A stretch of DNA of 64,000 bases, taken from positions 27,656-91,655 of the forward strand of contig JAJYWQ010000058.1 of the NCBI GenBank assembly GCA_021791415.1. Reading direction: 5' to 3'. Positions 9,880-19,554 of this stretch are shown piece after piece. Positions within the stretch are counted from its first letter, which is position 1; every line of letters begins with the position of its first letter. The notes under the pieces were generated by a model that saw only the letters and a program-made list of their open reading frames with translations, did no database searches and was not told the DNA's origin. The position numbers and the translations under genes were made by a program. This DNA is from a bacterium (GTDB lineage Bacteria; Chloroflexota; Dormibacteria; Aeolococcales; Bog-877).

Positions 9880-11115
9880 GTGCTGAGCGACAACAGGCTC
9901 CCCCCCGGGGACGCGGCGATGCCGAACCCGCTGGAGGAGCTCTCACTGGAGCAGCTCAGGCAGCGGACGAGCATGAAATGGCGACGGTACGCTCCCGATG
10001 TCCTGCCGCTCTGGGTGGCCGAGATGGACGTCCGACTGGCGCCGGCGGTGGCGGCGGCGCTGCATCGGGCCGTGGAGATCGGGGACACCGGCTATCCGGC
10101 GGGCAGCGAGTACCCGGAGGCGCTGCAAGCCTTCGCCGGGAGGCGCTGGAACTGGGATGGGGTCCCCGTCGAGCGGACGGCAAGCGTTCCCGACGTGATG
10201 ATGGGGATCGTCCAGGTCATTCGCCTGGTCACTGACCCCGGTGACCCCGTGGTGATCAACCCTCCCGTCTATCCCCCCTTCTACGCCTTTCTGAGCCACG
10301 ACTCGCGCCGGGTCATGGAGGCCCCTCTCGGCTCCGACCTGCGCCTCGACCTGGGCGCGTTGGAATCGGCCTTCCGGAGGGCCAGGGCGGGGGCCAAGAA
10401 GGTCGCCTACTTGATCAGCAACCCGCACAACCCGACCGGGGTGGTCCACACGAGAGAGGAGCTGGCAGCGGTCGCGGCCCTCGCTCGCAGGTACGGAGTC
10501 CGGGTCGTCTCCGATGAGATCCATGCTCCCCTGGTCCTGGCCGGGGCCCGGTTCACACCCTATCTCAGCGTGGAGGGGGGGGAGGACGCCTTCGCCCTCA
10601 CCTCTGCTTCGAAGGGATGGAACCTGGCCGGGCTTAAGGCCGCCCTCGCCTTCGCCGGTCCGGAGGCCGCGGGAGACCTGGCCCGCTTGCCCGAGGAGGT
10701 GAGCCATGGCCCAAGCCACCTGGGCGTCATCGCCCACACCGCGGCGCTCCGCGAGGGAGAGCAGTGGTTGGACGCACTGCTCGCTGGCCTGGATGCCAAC
10801 CGCGCCCTGCTGGTGGAACTGGTGGCGGAGTACCTGCCGGAGGTCCGCCTGCACTCTCCAGAGGGGACCTACCTCGCCTGGCTGGACTGCCGGGCGCTCG
10901 GCTTGGAGGGCCAGCGCGCCTTGGGCCAGTCGTTCGTCGTCTCCGATCTCGCCGGTCCAGCCAAGATGTTCCTGGAGAGGGCACGGGTCGCTCTCAGCTC
11001 GGGTCACGTCTTCGGCAGCGGCGGTGAGGGATGGGCTCGGCTCAACTTCGCCACCTCCCGGGCGATTCTCACTGAGGCGGTGACGCGCATGGGTGAGGCT
11101 GTGCGGTCGGCGTGA
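9880..11115 (+). CDS. PatB/MalY-like PLP-dependent aminotransferase/cystathionine beta-lyase
   Basis: '[22 protein letters not shown]', '[18 protein letters not shown]', '[22 protein letters not shown]', '[15 protein letters not shown]'. Confidence 0.9.
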   Translation: MLSDNRLPPGDAAMPNPLEELSLEQLRQRTSMKWRRYAPDVLPLWVAEMDVRLAPAVAAALHRAVEIGDTGYPAGSEYPEALQAFAGRRWNWDGVPVERTASVPDVMMGIVQVIRLVTDPGDPVVINPPVYPPFYAFLSHDSRRVMEAPLGSDLRLDLGALESAFRRARAGAKKVAYLISNPHNPTGVVHTREELAAVAALARRYGVRVVSDEIHAPLVLAGARFTPYLSVEGGEDAFALTSASKGWNLAGLKAALAFAGPEAAGDLARLPEEVSHGPSHLGVIAHTAALREGEQWLDALLAGLDANRALLVELVAEYLPEVRLHSPEGTYLAWLDCRALGLEGQRALGQSFVVSDLAGPAKMFLERARVALSSGHVFGSGGEGWARLNFATSRAILTEAVTRMGEAVRSA

Positions 11116-11140
11116 TGCGTGAGGTTTGCCCTCGGCGCGG

Positions 11141-12442
11141 TCAGGGGCCAGTCTCTGTGCCCGGCCGGCCCGGGGTTGGCTCGGGAACTTCCATTACCAC
11201 AGCCGAGCCCGGATGCCCCAGCGGCACGGACTTGAACCGTCTGTAGAGCGCGAGATCGTAGGCGGCCTTCACCGCGCCGGCGACCAGCAGGTTCAGACCG
11301 GGCAGCACTCCCATGACCAGGGAGCCACCGAAGACGGGCCCGACCGCAGCACCCACAGTGCGCGCGGCCCCTGTGGCGCTGGCGGTCGCGGTCCGCTCGG
11401 CAGGCGTGACCATGGCCATGGTGTACGCCTGGCGGGTCGGGACATCCATCTGCGAAATCGACTGCCGGGACACCAAGAGCGCCGCCGCCAGCGGCCACCA
11501 CGGCATCAGGGGCACGAGGGCCAAGAGGACGTCGGAGGGGAGATGGGTGAACACCATCGTGCGCAGCAGGCCGAAGCGCTCAGCCAGCGTCGCCGCCACC
11601 AGCTGTGACCCGGCCGCGGCCAGGTTGGCGAGGAAGAGCAGCGGGCCGAGCACGTCCAGTTGCAGCCCGAAGCGCACGTGGAAGTAGTAGGCGACGAGGG
11701 ACTGCGCCCCGACTCCGCCCGCCATGGCGTCGAGCGAGTACAGGGCCGCCAGCTCCCTGACTCGACGTCGAGAGGGCCCAAGCGGTGATCGGATGCGCAT
11801 CTTCGCCGGACCGGCGGCATCCGACTCGACCGCGGTGCCGAGAAACGCGTAAAGGCCGCAGGCGGCAAGAGAGGTGGCCGCGTACAAAGTTATGAGCGGC
11901 AGGTACGGCCCGGTCCCGCGGCCTTGGCTGGCCGCGGCCACTGCCCCTGCCAGCAGGGAACCTACGGCCAGGCTGAGCGATCCGGCGAGCCCGTACCAGG
12001 CGAATCGCCTCGCGCCGGGGCCCAAGAGGTCGGCGATGGCAGCCTGCTCCAGGGCCTGCGGTGGGCCCACGTCCTGGCCCGATGCGGAGACCCCACCGAT
12101 GAAGGCGGCCAACGCCAGGAGCGCGACACCGCTCTGGGTCAGGATCAGCACGGCTCCGATGGCCGGGGCAAGGGCGGCGATCTTGAGCGCCGTCCGGCGG
12201 CCGAGGACCCCGGCAGCCCGGCCGAAGGCCAGGGTGGCCACCGCTCCTCCCGCCATTCCGCAGGTGAGCACCGAGCCGACCTCAAGGGCGCTCAGGCCGA
12301 CCCGGGCGAGGTAGAGGGGGAGGGTGACGACCATAACGCCCACTCCCAGCATGCGAAGGGACCGGCTGCCGAGAATGAGCCGCGCGTCCCTTCCCACGCC
12401 GGGAGCTGCCCCAGACGGAGCGCCTGCCCCTGGGCGCCTCAC
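11141..12442 (-). CDS. MFS transporter
   Basis: About 12 hydrophobic segments; 'GVMVVTLPLYLARVGLSALEVGSVLTCGMAGGAVATLAFGRAAGVLGRRTALK'. Confidence 0.8.
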   Translation of the reverse strand: MRRPGAGAPSGAAPGVGRDARLILGSRSLRMLGVGVMVVTLPLYLARVGLSALEVGSVLTCGMAGGAVATLAFGRAAGVLGRRTALKIAALAPAIGAVLILTQSGVALLALAAFIGGVSASGQDVGPPQALEQAAIADLLGPGARRFAWYGLAGSLSLAVGSLLAGAVAAASQGRGTGPYLPLITLYAATSLAACGLYAFLGTAVESDAAGPAKMRIRSPLGPSRRRVRELAALYSLDAMAGGVGAQSLVAYYFHVRFGLQLDVLGPLLFLANLAAAGSQLVAATLAERFGLLRTMVFTHLPSDVLLALVPLMPWWPLAAALLVSRQSISQMDVPTRQAYTMAMVTPAERTATASATGAARTVGAAVGPVFGGSLVMGVLPGLNLLVAGAVKAAYDLALYRRFKSVPLGHPGSAVVMEVPEPTPGRPGTETGP

Positions 12443-13021
12443 ACTTCCGGTCCTCGAAGCTTCCTGGCCGGGGAGGCGACGAGCCCGGACGTTGGCGCCC
12501 CTGGGGTTGCACGCGAGCAGCCACGATGTGGAAGTGGCCGGTCCTGTCCGGCCAGCAATCCATCACTGCCAGTCGGCCAGATGAGGTTCCCCGTGCTTAG
12601 GAGCGAAAGCGTGTGCCGCAAGGAGGTCATGATCGGCCATTGCCGCAGTCGGCATGGCAGGAGGAACCAGGGGACCGAGGTCGACTGGGGCGCTAGCGTG
12701 CGGTAGCGCCCTGCACGACTGCGATGACGTCACCGCGGAATCTCAAGGGTCGTAGGGGCGGTTTCGTGCGAACGAGGGCGGGCTGAACTAGTGCCGTGAA
12801 CCGCGGCGATCCGACGGTTGGGCTTTGGCGCCATGCACCGCAGCGGCGTCAAGCTCACCTGCAAAGGGACCGGCGCGAATCGCCCTGGGAAAGCTGGAGT
12901 CTCCATTCACCGAGCGGATGGAGGACTGAGAGGGACGAGCCGGTACCCGCAGGACCCGCGGGGGTTGCCGGCGCGGTCGTCGCTGGTGGAGCCACTTGCT
13001 TGCTCGGCGGTTCGGTTTGGG

Positions 13022-13066
13022 TTGACAGGTGGCTCCCCGCTGGCCCATACTCAACCGTAGGGTTGA
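13022..13066 (+). promoter_or_regulatory. putative arsR promoter (TTGACA - 18 nt - CATACT) overlapped by operator palindrome TCAACC-GTAG-GGTTGA
   Basis: -35 13022-13027, -10 13046-13051, perfect 6-bp-arm inverted repeat 13051-13066 directly upstream of the ArsR gene. Confidence 0.65.
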
Positions 13067-13088
13067 TGAACCACGCGGATGAATAAAC

Positions 13089-13436
13089 ATGGCCAACGAT
13101 CCACTGAGTCTTACCTTCGCCGCTCTGGCTGATCCGACCCGGCGGGCCGTTCTGGTGCGCTTGGCGGAGGGCGAGGCGACGGTTAACGAGCTGGCGGCGC
13201 CGTTCGACATCAGTCTGCAAGCGGTCTCGAAGCACCTCAAGGTGCTACAGGCGGCCGGTTTGATCTCACGGGGACGCGAGGCGCAGTACCGCCCTTGCCA
13301 CCTTGAGCCGGCGCCTTTGGAAGCGGCCACGGACTGGATCGCGAGGAACCGACAGATCTGGACGGAGCGATTCGACCAACTCGATCGGCACCTGGAGCTA
13401 ATGGGCAGGGAACAGGCAAAGGAGAAGGGAGCATGA
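13089..13436 (+). CDS. ArsR family HTH transcriptional regulator
   Basis: 'FAALADPTRRAVLVRLAEGEATVNELAAPFDISLQAVSKHLKVLQAAGLISRGREAQYR'. Confidence 0.93.
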   Translation: MANDPLSLTFAALADPTRRAVLVRLAEGEATVNELAAPFDISLQAVSKHLKVLQAAGLISRGREAQYRPCHLEPAPLEAATDWIARNRQIWTERFDQLDRHLELMGREQAKEKGA

Positions 13437-13882
13437 GCGACCCACAGACCGAACTGGGTGAACTGACCATCAGGAGGACCTTCGCGGCTCGGCCTGAAGT
13501 CGTCTTCGAGTGCATGACAACGCCCGCACATCTCACCCACTTCTGGGGGCCGCTCGGGATGAGCACCCCACTCGACCGGATCACGGTCGAGCCCCGGCCC
13601 GGTGGACGTTTCGAGACAGTGATGGTCAACGACGAGACCGGTGACGAGTATCCCGTGAACGGTGTGTTCATGGAATTCGACCCTCCCCGCACGTTCTCGT
13701 TCACCGAAGCTGGTGTGGACGGCGGCATGATGACCAAGATCGTCTTCAACGACCTCGGCGACGGGCGTACCGAGACGGTCACCCATCAGACCAATGTGCC
13801 TCCGATGTTGATGAGCCCCGAGGCCCAAGCCGGGCTGGAAACGAGCTTCGTCAAGTTCGATGCCTACCTTGCTTCCCTGTAG
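13433..13882 (+). CDS. SRPBCC/AHSA1 domain protein
   Basis: 'IRRTFAARPEVVFECMTTPAHLTHFWGP...RPGGRFETVMVNDETGDEYPVNGVFMEFDPPRTFSFT'; ATGA overlap with the ArsR gene. Confidence 0.9.
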   Translation: MSDPQTELGELTIRRTFAARPEVVFECMTTPAHLTHFWGPLGMSTPLDRITVEPRPGGRFETVMVNDETGDEYPVNGVFMEFDPPRTFSFTEAGVDGGMMTKIVFNDLGDGRTETVTHQTNVPPMLMSPEAQAGLETSFVKFDAYLASL

Positions 13883-13984
13883 CCACAGCCGTACTGCGCA
13901 CAACAGAACGCGGCGCCTTGGGCTGCGCCCAGCGGGGAACGCTGAGGGATCCTTCGGCGACCTTGAGGAACGACGGAGGATGGG

Positions 13985-14057
13985 AGCGGGAGACGAGACT
14001 CGAACTCGCGACATCCAGCTTGGAAGGCTAGCGCTCTACCAACTGAGCTACTCCCGC
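13985..14057 (-). tRNA. tRNA-Gly (anticodon TCC)
   Basis: Reverse complement GCGGGAGTAGCTCAGTTGGTAGAGCGCTAGCCTTCCAAGCTGGATGTCGCGAGTTCGAGTCTCGTCTCCCGCT folds as cloverleaf; CCA not encoded. Confidence 0.93.
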
Positions 14058-14197
14058 GGCCGCGCCTTTCCCGATTCTATCGGCAGGCCCTCCCTTGGCG
14101 GGCTGTCGCTCCAGCCCACCGCCTGCCCAGGCAGTCTGTTCTGCGGTCCCCAACCGACCTGGGCGGAGGGCCACGGCGTCACCACCTCAATCGCCAC

Positions 14198-15016
14198 TCA
14201 ACCCGCGCGGTCGGCCACCAGGGTGTAGAGCATGGGTACCGGCTCACCACCGAGCCGGACTCGGTACCGCCCGTCTGCCTCGGGAGCCCCGAGGTCGCCT
14301 CGGTAATCCCGCGGCGCCGCAGTGTGCTCGCGCAACCAGCGCACCGTCAAGCCGGCGCCCACGGCTGCGGTGACCACCTCGCCCACACTGTGGGCGAACT
14401 GCACGGTGGCGGTGGACACGACTGGGGCCAGGGGATCCGTGTAGCTCCCCGGGGTGTTGAAGAAGTGGGGCCCGTCAAAGGAGTAAGGGAAGTCCAGCCG
14501 CAGGGGCGCCAAGGTGTCGATCATGCCCACAAACGGATGGATCTCGACCAGGGCCAGACTGCCGCCCGGGCGCAGCAGGTCGTGGGCCGCGCTCATCCAG
14601 GCATCGAGGTCCCCTATCCAGCACAGCACCCCGATGGTGGCGTAGGCCAGGTCGAAGCGGCTGAAGAGACGACTGGGAGGGTGGCAGGCGTCCGCCTCGA
14701 CAAGGGCCAGATCGACTCCACAGCGCCGGGCCAGCCCGGCCGCCTTGGTAAGGGCGACCGGGGAAAAGTCGAGCCCTGTGACCATGGCTCCCGCCCGGGC
14801 CAGGCTGATGGAGTCGAATCCGATGTGGCATTGAAGGTGAATGACCTGCAGGCCAGCGACCCTGCCCACAGCCAGCTGGATGGCCTCCTCCTCGACCTCG
14901 GTCAGGGAGGAGGCGCCGGCCACCAGGGACTCGGAGTCATAGATTCGGTCCTGCCCGTGGACGCGGGCTCGGTCGTCCCAGTTGCGGCGATTAAGGAGGA
15001 GGGCGTCCCGGACCAC
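14198..15016 (-). CDS. SAM-dependent class I methyltransferase
   Basis: 'VIHLQCHIGFDSISLARAGAMVTGLDFSPVALTKAAGLARRCGVDLALVEADA'. Confidence 0.85.
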   Translation of the reverse strand: MVRDALLLNRRNWDDRARVHGQDRIYDSESLVAGASSLTEVEEEAIQLAVGRVAGLQVIHLQCHIGFDSISLARAGAMVTGLDFSPVALTKAAGLARRCGVDLALVEADACHPPSRLFSRFDLAYATIGVLCWIGDLDAWMSAAHDLLRPGGSLALVEIHPFVGMIDTLAPLRLDFPYSFDGPHFFNTPGSYTDPLAPVVSTATVQFAHSVGEVVTAAVGAGLTVRWLREHTAAPRDYRGDLGAPEADGRYRVRLGGEPVPMLYTLVADRAG

Positions 15017-15028
15017 CGGGCAAGTCTA
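15014..15028 (-). promoter_or_regulatory. predicted -10 box TAGACT with leaderless GTG start
   Basis: Minus strand TAGACT-TGCCCG-GTG; first T is 12 nt upstream of the start codon. Confidence 0.5.
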
Positions 15029-15303
15029 GGGAGCCGCGGCCTCCGCTGCCCACATTGTCACCGTTCGCCTGCGGGCAGTCGATCTCATGGCTCATGTGGT
15101 GTCTCTCTAGCCGGGGGCATCCAGCGGCGGCGGGCAGCGCGCCGGGGGCGCGCCCCGGGCCTGGGCGCGATCCATCTCTGCTCGGGAGACTGGCTACCGA
15201 CGCTCGCAGCAGCTGCCCTGAGGAGAACGGGGACGGACCGCGGGGGGTCAGTTGGACTGTGCCGCTTCGTCGCCTCTGTGGCGATTGCTAGACTGGCTGC
15301 AGG

Positions 15304-15663
15304 ATGCTCTTCGACTACCTCCCACTCCTCACCTTCCTGGTGATGATCGTCCTGTTCGGGGTGGGGATCACCTTGGTCATCCCCCTCATCGGGCCGAGGC
15401 GACCCACCAAGGCCAAGGGGCTTCCCTACGAGTGCGGCATCGTGCCCGCGGAGACCGCCCGGCGGCGCTTCTCGGTCACCTTCTACCTGACAGCCATGTT
15501 GTTCATCGTCTTTGATGTGGAGGCGATCTTCCTCTACCCATGGGCGGTGCTGGTGCGGAGCACCCTGCATCTCTTCGGGCTCATTGAGATGGTGGTCTTC
15601 GTGGCCCTGATCGCGGTGGCCCTCGCCTACGTTTGGCGCAAGGGGGCGCTGGAGTGGGACTGA
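15304..15663 (+). CDS. nuoA: NADH-quinone oxidoreductase subunit A
   Basis: '[45 protein letters not shown]'. Confidence 0.96.
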   Translation: MLFDYLPLLTFLVMIVLFGVGITLVIPLIGPRRPTKAKGLPYECGIVPAETARRRFSVTFYLTAMLFIVFDVEAIFLYPWAVLVRSTLHLFGLIEMVVFVALIAVALAYVWRKGALEWD

Positions 15664-16253
15664 GAGGGGAGAGCGAATTCATCCTTCCAGGGGGACCAAC
15701 GAGGGCGGTTCTGGCCGCGGACGGGAGCGCGATTCCCGGGGCGATCCCGCGCTCCATCCCCGGGGCCCGGGACCTCGCCGACGCCGCGGCCGAGGAGGGG
15801 GTCTTCACCACCACCGTCGGCAAGGTGATCGCCTGGGGCCGCTACTCCTCCCTCTGGCCCGCCCTCTTCGGTCTCGCCTGCTGCGCCATCGAGATGATGG
15901 GGGCCAGCAACTCCCGCTTCGACCTCTCCAGGTTCGGCGCGGAGGTGTTCCGGGCCTCGCCCCGCCAGGCGGACCTCATGATCGTGGCCGGGAGGGTGTC
16001 CCAGAAGATGGGACCGGTCCTGCGCCATATCTACGATCAGATGCCGGAGCCCAAGTGGGTGATCTCCATGGGGGCCTGCGCCTCCTGCGGCGGCATCTTC
16101 AACAACTACGCCATCATCCAAGGCGTGGACAAGGTGGTCCCGGTGGACGTCTACATCCCGGGCTGCCCCCCGCGTCCCGAGGGGCTGCTGGACGCGGTCA
16201 TGAAGCTGCAGCAGAAGATCGCCGCCACCCCAGTGACGGGCGTGCGCCAGTAG
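15654..16253 (+). CDS. nuoB: NADH-quinone oxidoreductase subunit B
   Basis: '[56 protein letters not shown]...GACASCGG...VPGCPPRPE'-like signature; GTG start inferred at 15654. Confidence 0.95.
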   Translation: MGLRGESEFILPGGPTRAVLAADGSAIPGAIPRSIPGARDLADAAAEEGVFTTTVGKVIAWGRYSSLWPALFGLACCAIEMMGASNSRFDLSRFGAEVFRASPRQADLMIVAGRVSQKMGPVLRHIYDQMPEPKWVISMGACASCGGIFNNYAIIQGVDKVVPVDVYIPGCPPRPEGLLDAVMKLQQKIAATPVTGVRQ

Positions 16254-16829
16254 ATGGGAGACTCTGCTCTCCTCACCGTAGTGGAAGGCCGCCGGGCGGC
16301 CGACCACCTGCGCCAGGCCTTCGGGGATTCAGTCAAGGTCACCGAGAGCTGCGCGCAGGTGGCCGCAGAGGTGCCGCTGGAGCTTCTGGGCAGCGCCGCA
16401 GAGGAACTCAGGAAGCATCCCGACTGCCTGTACGAGATGCCCGTGACCATGACCTGCGTGGACTGGCCTGAGCGCGAGGAGCGCTTCGAGGTGGTCTACC
16501 TGCTCCGATCTTTGGTTCACAACGACCTCTGCCGCCTTCTGGTGCGGGTCGCGGAGGGCCAGGAGCTGCCCACCCTCTCGCACCTCTACCCGGGGTTGGG
16601 GTGGCACGAGCGCGAGTGCTACGACCTCTTCGGGCTCCGCTTTGCAGGGCATGCCGACCTGACCCGGATCCTCCTTCCAGATGACTGGGAGGGGCATCCC
16701 CTGCGGAAGGACTACGTCTCCTTCGGCGAGCCTGTCGCCTTCACCCACAACCTGGAGTGGGCGCTTTCCCCCCAGGACCGACCCGAGTGGATGCCCGGCG
16801 CCGTCCGGGGCTCGGTGGAGCGCCCCTGA
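16254..16829 (+). CDS. nuoC: NADH-quinone oxidoreductase subunit C
   Basis: 'ERFEVVYLLRSLVHNDLCRLLVRV...LPTLSHLYPGLGWHERECYDLFGLRFAGHADLTRILLPDDWEGHPLRKDY'. Confidence 0.95.
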   Translation: MGDSALLTVVEGRRAADHLRQAFGDSVKVTESCAQVAAEVPLELLGSAAEELRKHPDCLYEMPVTMTCVDWPEREERFEVVYLLRSLVHNDLCRLLVRVAEGQELPTLSHLYPGLGWHERECYDLFGLRFAGHADLTRILLPDDWEGHPLRKDYVSFGEPVAFTHNLEWALSPQDRPEWMPGAVRGSVERP

Positions 16830-18115
16830 TGGCCACCCTGCCGCCGATCCGCGGTTCCGGCACCCCGGTGGACGAGGTTCCGGTACAGGAGGGGATCCCG
16901 CACCTGCACCCCGGCGGCCAGGGGGAGTTCCTGGACAAGATCGATCAGGGGGAGGAGCTCCTCGAGCTGAACATGGGCCCGCAGCACCCCTCCACCCATG
17001 GAGTGCTGCGGCTGGTCCTCAGCCTGGATGGCGAGCGGGTGGTGGAGTGCCGCCCGGACATCGGGTACCTGCACACCGGCTTCGAGAAGAGCTTCGAGTC
17101 CCACACCTACCAGCAGTGCATCCCCCTCACCGACCGGATGGACTACCTCGCTCCACCCATCAACAACTTCGGCTTCGCCCTCACGGCCGAGAAGCTGCTG
17201 GGGATCGAGGTTCCTCCGCGGGCCCAGTACATTCGGGTTATCGTCGCCGAGCTCTCCAGGATCGCCAGCCATCTGATCTGGCTCGGGACCCACGCCATGG
17301 ACCTCGGGGCCACCTCCATGTTCATGTACTGCTGGAGGGAACGGGATCGGATCCTGGACATCATGGAGTGGATCTCCGGCGTCCGCATGATGACCAGCTT
17401 CATCCGGGTGGGGGGGCTGATGGCCGACGTCCCCGCAGAGTTCGTACCCATGGTCAAGGCGTTCATCGCCGACTTCCCCAAGAGGGTGGACGAGTACGAG
17501 GCTTTGCTCACCGCCAACCCCATCTGGAGGCAGAGGACAGTGGGGCTGGGGGTCATCGACGCCGCCTCGGCCCTCGGGTACGGATGCTCAGGGGCGACCC
17601 TGCGGGGGTCCGGCGTCCCCTACGACGTGCGCAAGGCCCACCCCTACTCCGGGTACGAGCGGTTCCAGTTCGATGTTCCGGTCGGAGTGAACGGAGACGT
17701 CTACGACCGCTACCTGGTCCGCGTCCGCGAGATGCGAGAGGCCTGCAGGATTGTGGAACAGGCGGTCGAGGGGCTGCCCGGGGGGCCGGTGAACACTCCC
17801 GACCGCAAGGTGTCCGCCCCTCCCAGAGCGGAGATCGACAACTCCATGGAGTCGCTGATCCATCACTTCAAGCTCTACACCGAGGGCTTCCGCCCGCCGG
17901 CCGGGTCCTGCTACTCAGCGGTGGAGAGCGCGCGGGGGGAGCTGGGTTTCTTCATGGTCAGCGACGGGGGCAACCGCCCCTACCGCTGCAAGGTGAGGGG
18001 CCCCTCGTTCAGCAACCTCTCCGCCCTCTCCCAGATGGTCCGTGGAGAGCTGGTGGCGGACGTGGTGGCGGTGGTGGGAAGCATCGACATCATCCTGGGG
18101 GACGTCGACCGCTGA
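16829..18115 (+). CDS. nuoD: NADH-quinone oxidoreductase subunit D
   Basis: 'NMGPQHPSTHGVLRLVLSLDGERVVECRPDIGYLHTGFEKSFE'; TGATG overlap with nuoC. Confidence 0.96.
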   Translation: MATLPPIRGSGTPVDEVPVQEGIPHLHPGGQGEFLDKIDQGEELLELNMGPQHPSTHGVLRLVLSLDGERVVECRPDIGYLHTGFEKSFESHTYQQCIPLTDRMDYLAPPINNFGFALTAEKLLGIEVPPRAQYIRVIVAELSRIASHLIWLGTHAMDLGATSMFMYCWRERDRILDIMEWISGVRMMTSFIRVGGLMADVPAEFVPMVKAFIADFPKRVDEYEALLTANPIWRQRTVGLGVIDAASALGYGCSGATLRGSGVPYDVRKAHPYSGYERFQFDVPVGVNGDVYDRYLVRVREMREACRIVEQAVEGLPGGPVNTPDRKVSAPPRAEIDNSMESLIHHFKLYTEGFRPPAGSCYSAVESARGELGFFMVSDGGNRPYRCKVRGPSFSNLSALSQMVRGELVADVVAVVGSIDIILGDVDR

Positions 18116-18121
18116 TACGCC

Positions 18122-19429
18122 TCACCCGTGTCGAAGTGCGCGGGGCAGGATGAGCACCGCCTCGAGAACGGCCAGGAGGAGGAGGGCGGAGGCGATCCGG
18201 GGCACGAACTGGGTCACCTCCGGTGGTGAGGTGAACAGCCAGGCCACCAGCGCGGGAACCCCTACAGCGGGGACCACGGCGAACCTGCGGTCTCGGCTGC
18301 CCAGCCCGAAGTAGACAAGGAGGTTGACGACGGTCAGGCCCACGATGCCGGCGGCAAAGAGGAGCAGCAGCGAGGAGTCACTCTCGTAGCTGTGGCCCAG
18401 CACGACGCCCAGCAGGGGGCGGGAGAAGAGGGCGTAGGCGGCGACCACCAGCAGATCCACGGTGAGGAGCAGGGCCGCGGTCTGCAACAGAAGGCGCCGC
18501 CGGACCTGGGCGTTGGGGGCCGCGGCCACCCGGGGGTACATCACGGCGCTGAGGCTGCTGGTGCCGAAGAAGAGGATCTTCCCCATGACCGACAGTCCGG
18601 AGTAGAGGCCGGCGCCGTAGGGGGTGAGCACGTGGCGGGCGGAGACGACGTCTATGTTGTTGAAGATGGGGGCGGTCGCCGCTCCGGCGACCACCGAGAG
18701 GTCCACCAGCCGCTGGGGCGCCTCCTCCATGGCCGGGCGGGCGCGGTGGCGGGGGTAGACAGCTGACCCCAGGGCGCCTGCTACCGAGGCCATGGGAACG
18801 GCCGCCGGTCCGAGCCCGAGGTGGAGCAGCACCACCGCCAGCACCACCATCGTGCCCCCGTAGAGAAGGAAGTTGACCGCCAGGCGCCCGAAGGCGCGAC
18901 GGCCCTGGAGGAACCCGCGCTGGGCTCCACCCATGGCGGAGATGGGCCCGGCCACCACCGTCAGAGCCAGAACCCAGGGGTCGGTGAGGTGGAGCAGGAA
19001 AGCGAGGATCAGATCCACCGGCACCATGGCGGCGCCCAGCCAGAGCCCGATTCGAAGCGCCGAACGCCGGAGCCCCGGCCACATGGCGTCAGGGTCAAGA
19101 CGGCGTGCCGCGGTGCCGGCGACGTCCCGGGCGGCACCGGCGGCCACGATGAAGGTGGTGGTGTACAGGAGGTTGAGGACGGCCACCACCGAGGTGGACT
19201 CCCCGTTGGCCGCGGTGCTGAGGTGATGGGCCCCGTACGACTGGGCCACCAGCACTCCCGCCCCCGAGCCACCTATCCCGATCAGGTACAGGAGATTGTG
19301 CAAGACCACGGGGCTGCGGAGGAGCTGGCCCCAATCACGGGCGGGGGTCACCGCGGCCTTTGCGGCGGGGGCCCGATCCGGGGGGCGTTCCACCTCACCA
19401 TCCTGAACGATCGGACCCTCAGGCTGCAC
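18122..19429 (-). CDS. oligosaccharide flippase-like / Wzx-MATE type membrane protein
   Basis: 435 aa polytopic protein; 'LLRSPVVLHNLLYLIGIGGSGAGVLVAQSYGA', 'GLYSGLSVMGKILFFGTSSLSAVMYPRVAAA' resembles polysaccharide-export flippases. Confidence 0.7.
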   Translation of the reverse strand: MQPEGPIVQDGEVERPPDRAPAAKAAVTPARDWGQLLRSPVVLHNLLYLIGIGGSGAGVLVAQSYGAHHLSTAANGESTSVVAVLNLLYTTTFIVAAGAARDVAGTAARRLDPDAMWPGLRRSALRIGLWLGAAMVPVDLILAFLLHLTDPWVLALTVVAGPISAMGGAQRGFLQGRRAFGRLAVNFLLYGGTMVVLAVVLLHLGLGPAAVPMASVAGALGSAVYPRHRARPAMEEAPQRLVDLSVVAGAATAPIFNNIDVVSARHVLTPYGAGLYSGLSVMGKILFFGTSSLSAVMYPRVAAAPNAQVRRRLLLQTAALLLTVDLLVVAAYALFSRPLLGVVLGHSYESDSSLLLLFAAGIVGLTVVNLLVYFGLGSRDRRFAVVPAVGVPALVAWLFTSPPEVTQFVPRIASALLLLAVLEAVLILPRALRHG

Positions 19430-19554
19430 CTCGGGACCGCCGGGTGGGTTGGTAAAGTGGGGGCGAATGAGCAGCGAGCTGACGCGCTGCCTTATCCGTC
19501 GAGCGGGGAGCGAGGCCGGAACTGAGATGCTTCCGTGCGGATGGGAGGGGGGCG

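Noticed and set aside
12626-12706. 25-codon ORF 'MIGHCRSRHGRRNQGTEVDWGASVR' after AAGGAGGT
   Set aside because: SD-like sequence is only about 1 nt from the ATG and no homology or conservation can be shown; chance occurrence likely.
12788-14014. 408-aa minus-strand ORF across arsR/AHSA1
   Set aside because: Its N-terminus 'MSRVRVSSPAP' is simply a translated tRNA-Gly segment and the rest is antisense to two real genes.
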